Positions 18,107 through 26,400 of a DNA stretch of 64,000 nt are shown here, in pieces (the first letter of the stretch is position 1; each line of letters begins with the position of its first letter). Both the position numbers and the translations under genes were made by a program. The notes beneath the pieces are model-generated. The model was not told the origin of the DNA, did not search any database, and was given only the letters and a program-made list of their open reading frames with translations. The stretch spans positions 1 to 64,000 of the forward strand of contig NZ_FOXA01000007.1 in assembly GCF_900115595.1 (NCBI RefSeq), written 5' to 3'. This DNA comes from Tranquillimonas alkanivorans. Lineage in GTDB: Bacteria > Pseudomonadota > Alphaproteobacteria > Rhodobacterales > Rhodobacteraceae.

Positions 18107-18455
18107 CGGTCTTCTCGGTCCGGAAGTGGGCCTGGGTCCGACTCTGTCTGGGTCCGATCCTGTCTAAAGGCGGGCGCTCCCCTCCACCTTGAGAGGAACC
18201 GGCGCTCCAGCCCACCTAGCGTAAGCCTTACGTGCGTCGCGGCTCGGAGCGGGAAGCAGAATTCCGCTCCGCCCGCAGGGGGCGTACGTTCAACTTCACC
18301 CGGACCGGGACAGAAGCTCTCCCTTCGGCGGAAGGCCGCTGTCCTTCGCGGCCCGGGACAGGGCCGAGATCCTGCTCCGACCGCAGGAGACCGGCGCTCC
18401 GGTTCAGCCTGAGGGGAATGGGCGCTCCATCCCGGCTTGGAGAAGGGCTGACGCC
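18107..18455. repeat. Non-coding stretch with paired 28-base-spaced repeats
   Basis: This 349-base gap has no supported gene. It carries GGCGCTCC four times: at 18173 and 18201 (28 bases apart) and at 18393 and 18421 (also 28 apart). The intervening 20-base spacers are similar to each other at about 12-13 of 20 positions (both contain a TGAG-G-GGAA core). The two pairs therefore form an imperfect ~42-base direct repeat flanking a segment of about 180 bases, which contains further short inverted repeats. Confidence 0.5.
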
Positions 18456-19133
18456 CTACTCCGCCGCTTCGGCCGCGCCCTGCGATCCGCCGGATTTGCC
18501 GTCGCCGTCGCCACCATTGTCGCCTTCGCCGTCCTTCGCCTTGGGCTTGGTGCGGCGGGCGCGCTTGGGCTTGGGCTTGCTTTCCGGCGTCTCGACCAGA
18601 CCGCTGTCGGCGTCGCTGCCGGTGTCGATCACGTCGTCCTCCCGGCGCGCCTTCTCGGGCTTCGGCTGGGGCTGATCGGACTGGGCAGCCGTCTCGGACG
18701 CCTTGTCCTGCTGCGGCCTGTCCTGCTGGGACTTGTCCGACTGAGGCTTGTCCTGCTGCTGCTTGTCCTGGCGCGGCTGCTCGTCCTGGCCGCCCTGCTG
18801 GCGGTCGTCACGGCCGTTGCCGCCGCCCTGGTTCTGCTGCTGCCGATCGCGCTGCTGCTGTTCCTGCTGCTCGCGCCGCTGGTCCTGCTCGCGCTGCGCC
18901 TCAGCCAGCATGCGCGTGTAGTGCTCGGCATGCTGCTGGAAATTCTCGGTCGCCACGCGGTCGTTGGCCAACTGCGCGTCGCGGGCAAGCTGGTTGTACT
19001 TGTCGATGATCTGCTGCGGCGTGCCCCGCACCTTGCCCTCGGGCCCGGAACTGTCGAACACGCGGTTGACGATGTTCCCGACCGAACGGTTGCGGTTCGA
19101 CTTCGACCGCGAGCGTGACTTGGACGATCTCAT
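18456..19133 (-). CDS. DUF4167 domain protein with Q/D-rich tail
   Basis: 225 residues. The N-terminus is strongly basic and Ser/Arg-rich (RSSKSRSRSKSNRNRS). The DUF4167 core follows at about 20-85 (VFDSSGPEGKVRGTPQQIIDKYNQLARDAQ...HAEHYTR). From residue ~85 it is low-complexity: first a Q/R-rich helix, then Q/D/K repeats, then an acidic Gly-rich end. Composition suggests an RNA- or ribosome-associated protein with a disordered tail, but no function is established for the family. The ATG at 19133 matches the family start; an in-frame ATG ten codons upstream is less likely. It lies between rsmA and prmC-prfA, all genes of ribosome maturation or translation. Confidence 0.85.
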   Translation of the reverse strand: MRSSKSRSRSKSNRNRSVGNIVNRVFDSSGPEGKVRGTPQQIIDKYNQLARDAQLANDRVATENFQQHAEHYTRMLAEAQREQDQRREQQEQQQRDRQQQNQGGGNGRDDRQQGGQDEQPRQDKQQQDKPQSDKSQQDRPQQDKASETAAQSDQPQPKPEKARREDDVIDTGSDADSGLVETPESKPKPKRARRTKPKAKDGEGDNGGDGDGKSGGSQGAAEAAE

Positions 19134-19358
19134 ATTGCTCTGATTCCAGCCTTGTTTTGGCAAGCGCCCGACCCGGTCTGTCCTGATGCGCCGTAGGCCG
19201 GCACGTATCCGGAGGGTCGCGATGTTCTGGGCTATCGGCGAGGGGAACGGCTGTCGCGCATTCCACCGCCCGCATGTCTGTCAAAACACGCACCGGCGCG
19301 ATTGACAAGGGAAAACTGCGTCTTTTCCGCGTCTCCGGCCCCCTGCGTCGGCGTCAAG

Positions 19359-20189
19359 TCACGCATGGCGGGCCGAAACGCACCTGTCCCTTCCGTCAAG
19401 ATCGTGGTGCAGGCGGACCTCTTCAAGCCCCCCTTCGACGAAAAGCGCCGCAACCTGCGCACCCTGCGTCGGACCGATCTCGACGATCAGCCGCCCGCCG
19501 GGGCCAAGCAGCGCCGGAGCCTGATCCGCGATGGCGCGATAGGCCGTCAGCCCGTCGCCGCCGTCGGTCAGGGCGAGCCGCGGCTCCCACTCGCGCACCT
19601 CGGGCGAAAGGTCCGGCATTTCCGCCGCCGCGATGTAGGGCGGGTTCGACACGATCAGGTCGAACGGCCCGGCGACATCGCGCGCCCACTCGGTACGCCT
19701 GAACTCTGCCCGCCCGGCGACGCCCAGCCGCGCGGCGTTCTCCGCCGCCACCTCGAGCGCCTCGTCCGAGACGTCGGTGCCGGTTCCGCGCGCCCCCGGC
19801 CGCTCGGCCAGAAGCGTGGCCAGGATGCAGCCCGACCCGGTGCCGATGTCGAGCACGCGCTTGAACGGCGCGTCAAGCGCCAGCGCCACCAGCGTTTCGG
19901 TCTCGGGCCGGGGGTCGAGCACGGCCCGGCTCACGCGGAAGTCGCGGCCCCAGAAGGCGCGCCGCCCGGTGATCTGTGACACCGGCTCGCGCCGGACCCG
20001 CCGCGCCACCGCCGCGCGGAACCGCGCCTCGGCCCCGGCCTCGACCGGGTCACCCAGAAGCAGCGTCAGCCGCTCGGTCGGCGCGTCAAGCGCGTGCGCC
20101 AGAAGCCGCCGCGCGTCGCGCATCGGGTCGGGCACGCCCGCCGCGCGCAGCTCGGCCGCCGCCTGCGCCAGCAGGTGCGTCCAACTCAT
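19359..20189 (-). CDS. prmC: Release factor glutamine methyltransferase
   Basis: 276 residues. PrmC methylates the Gln of the GGQ motif in peptide release factors 1 and 2. The N-terminal helical domain (1-75) is followed by the SAM-binding motif [11 protein letters not shown] and the catalytic NPPY motif in [13 protein letters not shown]. The RPETETL segment preceding motif I is also typical. The ATG overlaps the prfA stop codon by 4 bases (ATGA), so enzyme and substrate are made from one message. Confidence 0.96.
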   Translation of the reverse strand: MSWTHLLAQAAAELRAAGVPDPMRDARRLLAHALDAPTERLTLLLGDPVEAGAEARFRAAVARRVRREPVSQITGRRAFWGRDFRVSRAVLDPRPETETLVALALDAPFKRVLDIGTGSGCILATLLAERPGARGTGTDVSDEALEVAAENAARLGVAGRAEFRRTEWARDVAGPFDLIVSNPPYIAAAEMPDLSPEVREWEPRLALTDGGDGLTAYRAIADQAPALLGPGGRLIVEIGPTQGAQVAALFVEGGLEEVRLHHDLDGRDRCVSARHA

Positions 20190-21235
20190 GCCTCCATCTC
20201 GGCCAGCTTCGCCGCCTGATCCTCGGCCACCAGCGCGTCGATCACCTCTTCGAGGTCGCCCTGCAGGATCTCGTTCAGGCGATAGAGCGTCAGGTTGATG
20301 CGGTGGTCGGTCATCCGGCCCTGCGGGAAGTTATAGGTGCGGATGCGTTCGCTCCGATCGCCCGAGCCCACCTGGCTTTTCCGGCTGGCCGAGCGTTCGC
20401 TGTCGGCCTTCTGCCGCTCCATGTCGTAAAGCCGCGTGCGCAGCACCTGCAGAGCGATCTCGCGATTGCGGTGCTGCGACTTCTCGGAACTCGTCACCAC
20501 GATGCCGGACGGCACGTGCGTGATCCGCACGGCCGAGTCGGTGGTGTTGACGTGCTGGCCGCCCGCCCCGCTGGCGCGCATGGTGTCGATGCGCAGGTCG
20601 CTGGGGTCGATCTGGACGTCGACCTCCTGTGCCTCGGGCAGCACGGCCACGGTCGCGGCCGAGGTGTGGATGCGGCCGCCCGATTCGGTCGCGGGCACGC
20701 GCTGGACGCGGTGCACGCCCGATTCGTACTTGAGCTTCGCGAAGACCCCGTCGCCCTTCACGTTCGCCACCAGTTCGCGCAGGCCGCCGAGTTCGCTTTC
20801 CTGCATCTCGACGATCTCGAACCGCCAGCCCATCCGCTCGGCGAAACGCTGGTACATGCGCAGAAGGTCGGCGGCGAACAGCGCCGCCTCCTCGCCCCCC
20901 GTGCCGGGCCGGATCTCGAGGATCGCCGGCCGGTCGTCGGCGGCGTCCTTGGGCAGAAGCGCCAGACGCAGCTCCTGCTCGACCTGCGGCAGGCGCTCGC
21001 GCAGGCGCGGCAGCTCGTCCTCCGCCAGCTCGCGCATCTCGGGGTCGTCCAGCATCGCCTCGGCATCCTCGATGTCGGAGGACAGCTGGCGATATTCCTC
21101 GATCCGCGCCACCACCGGGCGCAGCTCGGCGTATTCCCGGCCGAGCGCCGCAACGTCCGCACCGGCGTCGTTCATCCGCGCCTGCACGTACTCGAAGCGC
21201 TCCTCGATCCGGGCGAGTTTTTCCATGGGAACCAT
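20186..21235 (-). CDS. prfA: Peptide chain release factor 1
   Basis: 349 residues. RF1 recognises UAA and UAG and triggers peptide release. It has an N-terminal helical domain, a PCRF domain ([11 protein letters not shown]), a PAT-type stop-codon recognition element (here [14 protein letters not shown], so the anticodon-like tripeptide reads P-A-T) and [15 protein letters not shown], whose GGQ Gln is the PrmC target. The ATG at 21235 has a GAGAGG site 6 bases upstream and gives the start MVPMEKL. An ATG three codons downstream is an alternative. First gene of prfA-prmC. Confidence 0.96.
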   Translation of the reverse strand: MVPMEKLARIEERFEYVQARMNDAGADVAALGREYAELRPVVARIEEYRQLSSDIEDAEAMLDDPEMRELAEDELPRLRERLPQVEQELRLALLPKDAADDRPAILEIRPGTGGEEAALFAADLLRMYQRFAERMGWRFEIVEMQESELGGLRELVANVKGDGVFAKLKYESGVHRVQRVPATESGGRIHTSAATVAVLPEAQEVDVQIDPSDLRIDTMRASGAGGQHVNTTDSAVRITHVPSGIVVTSSEKSQHRNREIALQVLRTRLYDMERQKADSERSASRKSQVGSGDRSERIRTYNFPQGRMTDHRINLTLYRLNEILQGDLEEVIDALVAEDQAAKLAEMEA

Positions 21236-21297
21236 CCGGTTCCTCTCGTCCATCCTCGTGATTTGGTCAAGGCCGCGGCGCATGCTAGCCTCGCTCC

Positions 21298-21582
21298 ATG
21301 CGATACGCGCTGGCGCTGCTTCTTCTTGCTCTGCCCGCCGCCGCGGCCGACCGAAAGGACGCCGCGGAGCGCCCCGCCGCGCCGCCGCTGCCCAAGATCG
21401 AACTCTACTGCACCGACGGCCAGGGCGAACGGCGCGAGTTAGGCGAGGTGATCTGCATCACGGCAAGCTGCCAGACTTGGCTGGCGCGCTGCGAGATGAG
21501 TCAGAACAACGTGATGTGGCGCAAGATCCAGGACGGCTGCCCGGGCGCCGGGCTGCTCGACCGCCTGCGCCGCGCGTCCTAG
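21298..21582 (+). CDS. Small cysteine-containing secreted protein
   Basis: 94 residues with a clear signal peptide ([17 protein letters not shown]). The mature protein of about 77 residues holds five cysteines ([23 protein letters not shown]), consistent with disulphide bonds in the periplasm, and a basic C-terminus. I do not recognise a family. It starts 62 bases from the prfA start on the opposite strand. Its TAG stop shares a CTAG tetranucleotide with the stop of the DUF1499 gene on the other strand. Confidence 0.7.
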   Translation: MRYALALLLLALPAAAADRKDAAERPAAPPLPKIELYCTDGQGERRELGEVICITASCQTWLARCEMSQNNVMWRKIQDGCPGAGLLDRLRRAS

Positions 21583-22034
21583 CCCAGCCGCTTGCGCAGC
21601 CGTGCCATCCAGTCCTCGACCCGCTTGCGGTTCACGCCCATGTCCTTGGCGCCGAAGCGCTGCCGGGCGAACACGGTCAGTTCGGTGCCGCCCTCGGCCG
21701 GGGCCGCCTGCACGGTGGTGTAGTCGGGAAAACCGAAGACCAGTGAGCGGGTGACGTAGGTGAGGCGCCCCGTGCCGGTGCTGCCGGCGACGCGGTCTGT
21801 CCGGGGCGTGGCAAGCGCGATGTCGTCGAGTGCAGCCAGCACCTCTCCCGGAGGCTGCGAAAAGCGCTGCGCATCGCCGTTGCCGTCGCCCGACCGCAAA
21901 AGCCAGCCGCTGCCCGCCGGCACCGGCGCGCGCAGGGGATCGACGTGCCAGACCGCCGGCTCGGTCGGCGCCAGCCGGAACCACGCCAGCCCGGCGGTGG
22001 CCACGACGGCAAAAATGCTTGCGAAACGTCCCAT
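21579..22034 (-). CDS. DUF1499 domain-containing protein
   Basis: 151 residues. A single N-terminal hydrophobic segment (MGRFASIFAVVATAGLAWF) anchors or exports the protein. Residues ~55-148 match DUF1499: a beta-rich stretch YVTRSLVFGFPDYTTVQ and FARQRFGAKDMGVNRKRVEDWMARL, the usual conserved block near the end. Function is unknown; members are often found in alphaproteobacteria and chloroplast-containing organisms. The ATG at 22034 begins the hydrophobic segment. The palindrome pair at 22071-22118 separates it from speB. Confidence 0.83.
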   Translation of the reverse strand: MGRFASIFAVVATAGLAWFRLAPTEPAVWHVDPLRAPVPAGSGWLLRSGDGNGDAQRFSQPPGEVLAALDDIALATPRTDRVAGSTGTGRLTYVTRSLVFGFPDYTTVQAAPAEGGTELTVFARQRFGAKDMGVNRKRVEDWMARLRKRLG

Positions 22035-22070
22035 GCCCGAGATGCTAGTCCACAAGGACCGCCAAGCCAG

Positions 22071-22118
22071 CGAATTTTCGTCGACAGTTCCCCTCCCGGA
22101 TTTTCGGCAAAAATCCGG
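22071..22118. repeat. Palindrome pair, TTTTCG family
   Basis: The first palindrome, CGAATTTTCG (22071-22080), T, then CGACAGTTC, is an imperfect copy of the element seen perfectly at 42056. A second hairpin follows, with arms CCGGATTTT (22096-22104) and AAAATCCGG (22110-22118). It lies 5 bases past the speB stop and may terminate speB transcripts, although the T-rich part sits inside the stem. Confidence 0.6.
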
Positions 22119-22122
22119 CGCC

Positions 22123-23088
22123 TCAGGACTTACGGCGCGTCCAGCCCCACAGGCACAGAAGCTCCATCGCGACGTGCGCGCCCGCGATGGCCGTCGCGCC
22201 GGTGGTGTCGAACGGGGGCGAGACCTCGACCACGTCGCCGCCCAGCAGGTTCACGCCCGCGATGCCACGCAGGATCGCCGCCGCCTGCCAGCTGGCCAGC
22301 CCGCCCCAGACCGGCGTGCCGGTGCCCGGCGCGAAGGCCGGGTCGAGCGCGTCGATGTCGAAGGACAGGTAGGCCTGCTTGTCGCCCACCGTCTCGCGCA
22401 CCGCGTTCGCCACCCAGTCGACGCCGTTACGGTGCACCTCCTGCGCGCTGATCGTGCGGATGCCCAGTGGATCGGCGTTCACCGTGCGGATGCCGATCTG
22501 GACCGAGCGCGAGGCGTCGATCAGCCCCGACTTCACCGCCTTGTAGAACATCGTCCCGTGGTCGATCCGCTCGAAGTCGTCATCGGGCCAGGTGTCGGAA
22601 TGCGCGTCGAACTGGATCAGGGCGAGCGGGCCGTACTTTTCCGCATAAGCGGCGATGATCGGCAGCGAGATCGAGTGATCGCCCCCCAGCGTCACCGTCG
22701 CCACGTCGTTGTCGAGGATGCCCGCGACGTGCTCCTGCAACGCGCGCGGAAAGGCGGCGACGTCGGCGTAGTCGAACGCCATGTCCCCGTAATCCACGAT
22801 CGAGAATTCGCTGAGCGGGTCGAAGTCCCAGCCCCAGGGCGGATCGAAGGTCTGCAGGGTCGAGGCTTCGCGGATCGCCCGCGGCCCCAGCCGCGTGCCG
22901 GGCCGGTTGGTCACGGCCTGGTCGAAGGGGATGCCGGTCACCGCCACGTCCACGCCGCCGAGGTCCTTGGTGTAGCTGCGTCGCAGGAACGACGTCGCGC
23001 CGCCAAAGGCGTTTTCGAAGCTCAGCCCCTTGCGGCCACGCCGGGTGAAGGCCGTGTCGACCTGCGTTCTCGCCTCTTCCAGACCCAT
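22123..23088 (-). CDS. speB: Agmatinase (ureohydrolase family)
   Basis: 321 residues. The three manganese-binding motifs of ureohydrolases are present in order: GGDHSIS (~150), DAHSDTW (~173) and SFDIDALDP (~250). The N-terminal RPGTRLGPRAIREAS also fits. The protein most resembles agmatinases (agmatine to putrescine and urea), though guanidinobutyrase or another guanidino-acid hydrolase is possible because the family cannot be split by these motifs. A putrescine-forming role fits the presence of speD and speE about 9 kb away. It lies 41 bases upstream (in the direction of transcription, downstream) of the M20 amidohydrolase, probably co-transcribed. Confidence 0.85.
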   Translation of the reverse strand: MGLEEARTQVDTAFTRRGRKGLSFENAFGGATSFLRRSYTKDLGGVDVAVTGIPFDQAVTNRPGTRLGPRAIREASTLQTFDPPWGWDFDPLSEFSIVDYGDMAFDYADVAAFPRALQEHVAGILDNDVATVTLGGDHSISLPIIAAYAEKYGPLALIQFDAHSDTWPDDDFERIDHGTMFYKAVKSGLIDASRSVQIGIRTVNADPLGIRTISAQEVHRNGVDWVANAVRETVGDKQAYLSFDIDALDPAFAPGTGTPVWGGLASWQAAAILRGIAGVNLLGGDVVEVSPPFDTTGATAIAGAHVAMELLCLWGWTRRKS

Positions 23089-23129
23089 GACCGTCTCCCG
23101 TCGAACAGAATCAGTTGCCTGGCCGCACC

Positions 23130-24311
23130 TTAGCGCGCCGCGGCGGCGGGGTGCACGGGCTGCGCCGTCTCGACCAGCCTCACGAAGAACGACGCGCCGA
23201 TGGGCGCGATCTCGTCGTTGAAGTCGTAGGCCGGGTGGTGACAGAACGGCCCCTCGCCCTGACCCAGGAACAGGTACGCGCCCGGCCGGGCCTGCAGCAT
23301 GTAGGCGAAATCCTCCGCCCCCATCTGCGGCGCGCGGTCCTCCACGACCTTGTCCTCGCCCGCCACCTCGCGCGCGACGCCGGCGGCGAAGGCTGCCTGC
23401 TCGGCATGGTTCACGGTGGGCGGGTAGTCGCGCAGGTAGTCGATCGTCACCTCGGCTCCGAAGGCCGCCGCCTGCGCCTCGGCCAGCGTGCGGATGCGAC
23501 GCTCGGCCAGGTCGCGCATCTTCTCCGAGAAGCAGCGCACCGTGCCGCCGACGCGCGACGTGCCGGGAATGACGTTGAAGGCGCTGCCCGCGTGGATCTG
23601 CGTGACCGACACCACCATCGGCTCGGTCGGCGGGCGGTTGCGCGACACCACGGTGTCGCAGCCCTGCGCGAAGGCCAGCGCCGGCGGGATCGGGTCAACC
23701 GCCAGGTCGGGATGCGCGGCGTGTCCGCCCTGGCCGCGGAAGGTCACGTCGAACTCGTCGACCGACGCCATGATCGGCCCCGGCCCGGTCTCGAACCGTC
23801 CGACCGGCACGCCCGGCGCGTTGTGCAGGGCATAGACCTGCCCGATGTCGAAGCGGTCCAGCACGCCCTCCTCGACCATGACGCCGCCGCCGCCGCCCAC
23901 TTCCTCGGCCGGCTGGAACATCAGTGCCACGCGGCCGGCGAAGTTGCGCGTCTCGGCCAGGTAGCGCGCCGCGCCCAGCAGCATCGCGGTGTGCCCGTCA
24001 TGCCCGCACGCATGCATCTTGCCCGGCGTTTCGCTCGCGTAGTCCGCGCCCGTCTCCTCGTTCATCGGCAGGGCGTCCATGTCGGCGCGCAGGCCGATGG
24101 TCGGGCCCTCGCCCTGCCCCTCGATGACCGCGACGACACCGGTCTGCGCCACGCCCTCGTGCACCTCGTCCACGCCGAACTCGCGCAGCCGATCGGCCAC
24201 GAAGGCGGCGGTGCGGTGGCAGTCGAAGCCCAGCTCGGGGTTGCGGTGCATCCACTGGCGCCACTCGGCCATGTCGCGGGCGAACTCGGCGATTCGATTG
24301 ACGACCGGCAT
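23130..24311 (-). CDS. M20 family amidohydrolase (hippurate-hydrolase type)
   Basis: 393 residues. It is a cytosolic metallo-amidohydrolase that removes acyl groups from N-acyl amino acids or similar amides. Landmarks are the N-terminal RRWMHRNPELGF-like segment (here QWMHRNPELGF), GLRADMDALP, MHACGHDGHTAMLLGAA with the metal ligands Cys and His, and the EEVGGGG motif. The dimerisation domain is in the middle, around residues 185-295. The specific substrate (hippurate, N-acetyl amino acid, indole-acetyl amide) is not predictable. It precedes speB with a 41-base gap on the same strand. Confidence 0.9.
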   Translation of the reverse strand: MPVVNRIAEFARDMAEWRQWMHRNPELGFDCHRTAAFVADRLREFGVDEVHEGVAQTGVVAVIEGQGEGPTIGLRADMDALPMNEETGADYASETPGKMHACGHDGHTAMLLGAARYLAETRNFAGRVALMFQPAEEVGGGGGVMVEEGVLDRFDIGQVYALHNAPGVPVGRFETGPGPIMASVDEFDVTFRGQGGHAAHPDLAVDPIPPALAFAQGCDTVVSRNRPPTEPMVVSVTQIHAGSAFNVIPGTSRVGGTVRCFSEKMRDLAERRIRTLAEAQAAAFGAEVTIDYLRDYPPTVNHAEQAAFAAGVAREVAGEDKVVEDRAPQMGAEDFAYMLQARPGAYLFLGQGEGPFCHHPAYDFNDEIAPIGASFFVRLVETAQPVHPAAAAR

Positions 24312-24372
24312 GTGGACTCCTTCGCGGCGTGTGTCGATAAGGCATACGTCTCAGGAACGGGGAACGGCGTCC

Positions 24373-25200
24373 ATGACCAATTCACGCGATCCGATCTTCG
24401 ACCTGCCCGACGGGCTGGACCGGCTGGTCGAGATCATGCGCCGCCTGCGCGATCCGGAAGCGGGGTGCCCGTGGGACATCGAGCAGGACTTCGACACCAT
24501 CGCCCCCTACACCATCGAAGAGGCGCACGAGGTCGCAGACGCCATCGAGCGCCGCGCCTGGGGCGAACTCGAGGGCGAGCTGGGCGACCTGCTGCTCCAG
24601 GTCGTCTATTTCACGCAGATGGGGGCCGAGCGCGACCTGTTCGATTTCGACAGCGTCGCGCGCACCGTGTCGACCAAGATGATCGACCGCCACCCGCACA
24701 TCTTCGGCGACGAAAGCCGCGACAAGTCGGCCGAACAGCAGACCCGCGACTGGGAAGTGCAGAAGGCGAAGGAGCGCGCGGCCAAGGGCGAAACGCGCAC
24801 GCTCGACGGCGTGGCGCTGGGACTTCCGGCGCTGACGCGGGCGCTGAAGCTGCAAAAGCGCGCCGCCCGCGTGGGCTTCGACTGGGGGAACGTGGCGGAC
24901 GTTCTGTCCAAGGTGTCCGAGGAGGCGCGCGAGCTGTCCGAGGCGGCGCGGGAGCGTGACGCGGACGCGGTGGAGGACGAGATGGGCGATCTGCTTTTCG
25001 TGCTGGTCAACCTCGCCCGCCACCTCGACGTGGATCCCGAAGCCGCGCTGCGCCGCACCAACGCCAAGTTCACCCGCCGCTTCGGCGCGATCGAGGACGC
25101 GCTGGCCGCCAAGGGGCGTCACCCGTGCGAGGCGACGCTTGAGGAAATGGACGCGCTGTGGGACGCGGCGAAGGCGGCGGAGAAGAAAGTTGCCGAGTGA
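24373..25200 (+). CDS. mazG: Nucleoside triphosphate pyrophosphohydrolase MazG
   Basis: 275 residues with two MazG domains. The first (about 10-120) contains DPEAGCPWDIEQDFDTIAPYTIEEAHEVADAIE, whose EExxE...EVxD residues bind magnesium. The second (about 150-260) has FDWGNVADVLSKVSEEARELSEA and a DEMGDLLFVLVNLARHL helix. It hydrolyses NTPs to NMP and pyrophosphate and limits (p)ppGpp or damaged nucleotide levels in Escherichia coli. Start 24373 is the ATG giving the family N-terminus. It is divergent from the M20 gene by 61 bases. No terminator of its own is evident apart from the dyad at 25218-25234. Confidence 0.95.
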   Translation: MTNSRDPIFDLPDGLDRLVEIMRRLRDPEAGCPWDIEQDFDTIAPYTIEEAHEVADAIERRAWGELEGELGDLLLQVVYFTQMGAERDLFDFDSVARTVSTKMIDRHPHIFGDESRDKSAEQQTRDWEVQKAKERAAKGETRTLDGVALGLPALTRALKLQKRAARVGFDWGNVADVLSKVSEEARELSEAARERDADAVEDEMGDLLFVLVNLARHLDVDPEAALRRTNAKFTRRFGAIEDALAAKGRHPCEATLEEMDALWDAAKAAEKKVAE

Positions 25201-25212
25201 TTTTATCGGGCA

Positions 25213-25241
25213 TTGACCCGACTGAAATAGTCGGTTTTAAG
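25213..25241 (+). promoter_or_regulatory. Promoter with IscR/Iron-Rhodo-box-like operator
   Basis: A -35-like TTGACC (25213-25218) and a -10-like TTTAAG (25236-25241) are 17 bases apart. Between them lies the perfect dyad CCGACT-GAAAT-AGTCGG (25218-25234). This matches the E. coli type 1 IscR core YGACTRWWWYAGTCR at every position. In Rhodobacter an IscR-type regulator is known to act on iron-uptake genes through a related box. Position over the promoter implies repression. A role as mazG terminator is a weaker alternative, since the stem is only 6 bases. Confidence 0.65.
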
Positions 25242-25273
25242 TCCGCCCAATAATCAAGCAACCGGAGGTTCCG

Positions 25274-26281
25274 ATGACGCTTCGCGCACTCCTTCTGGCC
25301 GGCACCGCGACGGCCATCGCCGCGCCCGCCGTGGCCCAGGAAGTAAACATCTATTCCTATCGTCAGCCCGAGCTGATCCAGCCACTGCTCGACGCCTTCA
25401 CCGAGCAGACCGGGATCGAGGCCAACGTCGCCTTCATCGACAAGGGCCTGACCGAGCGTCTGGTGGCCGAGGGCGAGCGGTCGCCGGCCGACGTGATCCT
25501 GACCACCGACATCTCGCGGCTCGACCAGGCGGTCGAGGCGGGCGTCACCCAGTCCGTCGAGTCCGAGGCGCTGGAAGAGGCGATCCCCGCCAACCTGCGC
25601 GACGACGAAGGCCAGTGGTTCGCCCTGACCACCCGTGCGCGCATCGTCTATGCCTCGAAGGACCGCGTGGACCCGTCCGAGGTGACGACCTACGAGGATC
25701 TCGCCGATCCGAAGTGGGAAGGCCGCATCTGCACCCGCTCGGGCACCCACGTCTATACGCTGGGCCTGGTCGGCGCGATGATCGAGCATCACGGCGAAGA
25801 GTACACGAAAGAGTGGCTCGAGGGCGTGAAGTCGAACCTGGCCCGTCCGCCCGAGGGCAACGACCGTGCGCAGGTCCGCGCCATCTGGTCCGGCGAGTGC
25901 GACATCTCGCTGGGCAACACGTACTACATGGGCGCGATGCTCGCCGACGAAGAGCAGACCCAGTGGGCCGAGAGCGTGAACGTCCTGTTCCCGACCTTCG
26001 AATCCCACGGCACGCACGTGAACGTGTCGGGCATGGCGATGACCGCCTCAGCCCCGAACCGTGACGAGGCGCTCGCGCTGATGGAGTTCCTCGCCTCGCC
26101 CGAGGCGCAGGAGATCTATGCCGAGGTCGTGCACGAATACCCCGCCTCGCCCGCGGCCGAGCCTTCTGAGCTGGTGTCGAGCTGGGGCGCGCTGGCGGCG
26201 GACGAAACCGACCTGACCGCCATCGCCGAGCACCGCGCCGACGCGCTGCGGCTTGTCGAGGAAGTGAACTTCGACGGCTAA
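25274..26281 (+). CDS. Periplasmic iron(III)-binding protein of an ABC transporter
   Basis: 335 residues with a signal peptide (cleavage after AVAQ, about residue 22). The mature start EVNIYSYRQPELIQPLLDAFTEQTG is that of Fbp/FutA-type ferric-binding proteins. NTYYMG (about residue 216) carries the adjacent tyrosine pair that coordinates Fe(III), and the early Tyr in YSYR is another likely ligand. The gene stands alone: no permease or ATPase follows, and it ends in a strong terminator. The promoter has an IscR-like operator, supporting an iron role. The convergent transporter operon at 26401-29182 has no binding protein of its own. Confidence 0.9.
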   Translation: MTLRALLLAGTATAIAAPAVAQEVNIYSYRQPELIQPLLDAFTEQTGIEANVAFIDKGLTERLVAEGERSPADVILTTDISRLDQAVEAGVTQSVESEALEEAIPANLRDDEGQWFALTTRARIVYASKDRVDPSEVTTYEDLADPKWEGRICTRSGTHVYTLGLVGAMIEHHGEEYTKEWLEGVKSNLARPPEGNDRAQVRAIWSGECDISLGNTYYMGAMLADEEQTQWAESVNVLFPTFESHGTHVNVSGMAMTASAPNRDEALALMEFLASPEAQEIYAEVVHEYPASPAAEPSELVSSWGALAADETDLTAIAEHRADALRLVEEVNFDG

Positions 26282-26356
26282 GCCGCCGCTCTGCCGTGCC
26301 CTCAGGGGGGGCGGCAGACATGCAAGCGGAGCCTCCGGGCTTTTTGAACGAGGATC

Positions 26357-26388
26357 GCGCCGCAAGACATTGCTCTTGCGGCGCTTTT
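26357..26388 (+). terminator. Strong intrinsic terminator of the iron-binding protein gene
   Basis: Arms GCGCCGCAAGA (26357-26367) and TCTTGCGGCGC (26374-26384) pair perfectly over 11 bases around a 6-base loop, followed by TTTT. There is no T-run on the opposite strand, so the convergent ATPase gene does not obviously use it. Confidence 0.88.
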
Positions 26389-26400
26389 CCTGTCCGGGCC

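Noticed and set aside
18232-18675. Plus-strand open frame across the rsmA-DUF4167 gap
   Set aside because: Runs through repeats and then antisense into DUF4167; proline/arginine/serine-rich sequence without start signal.
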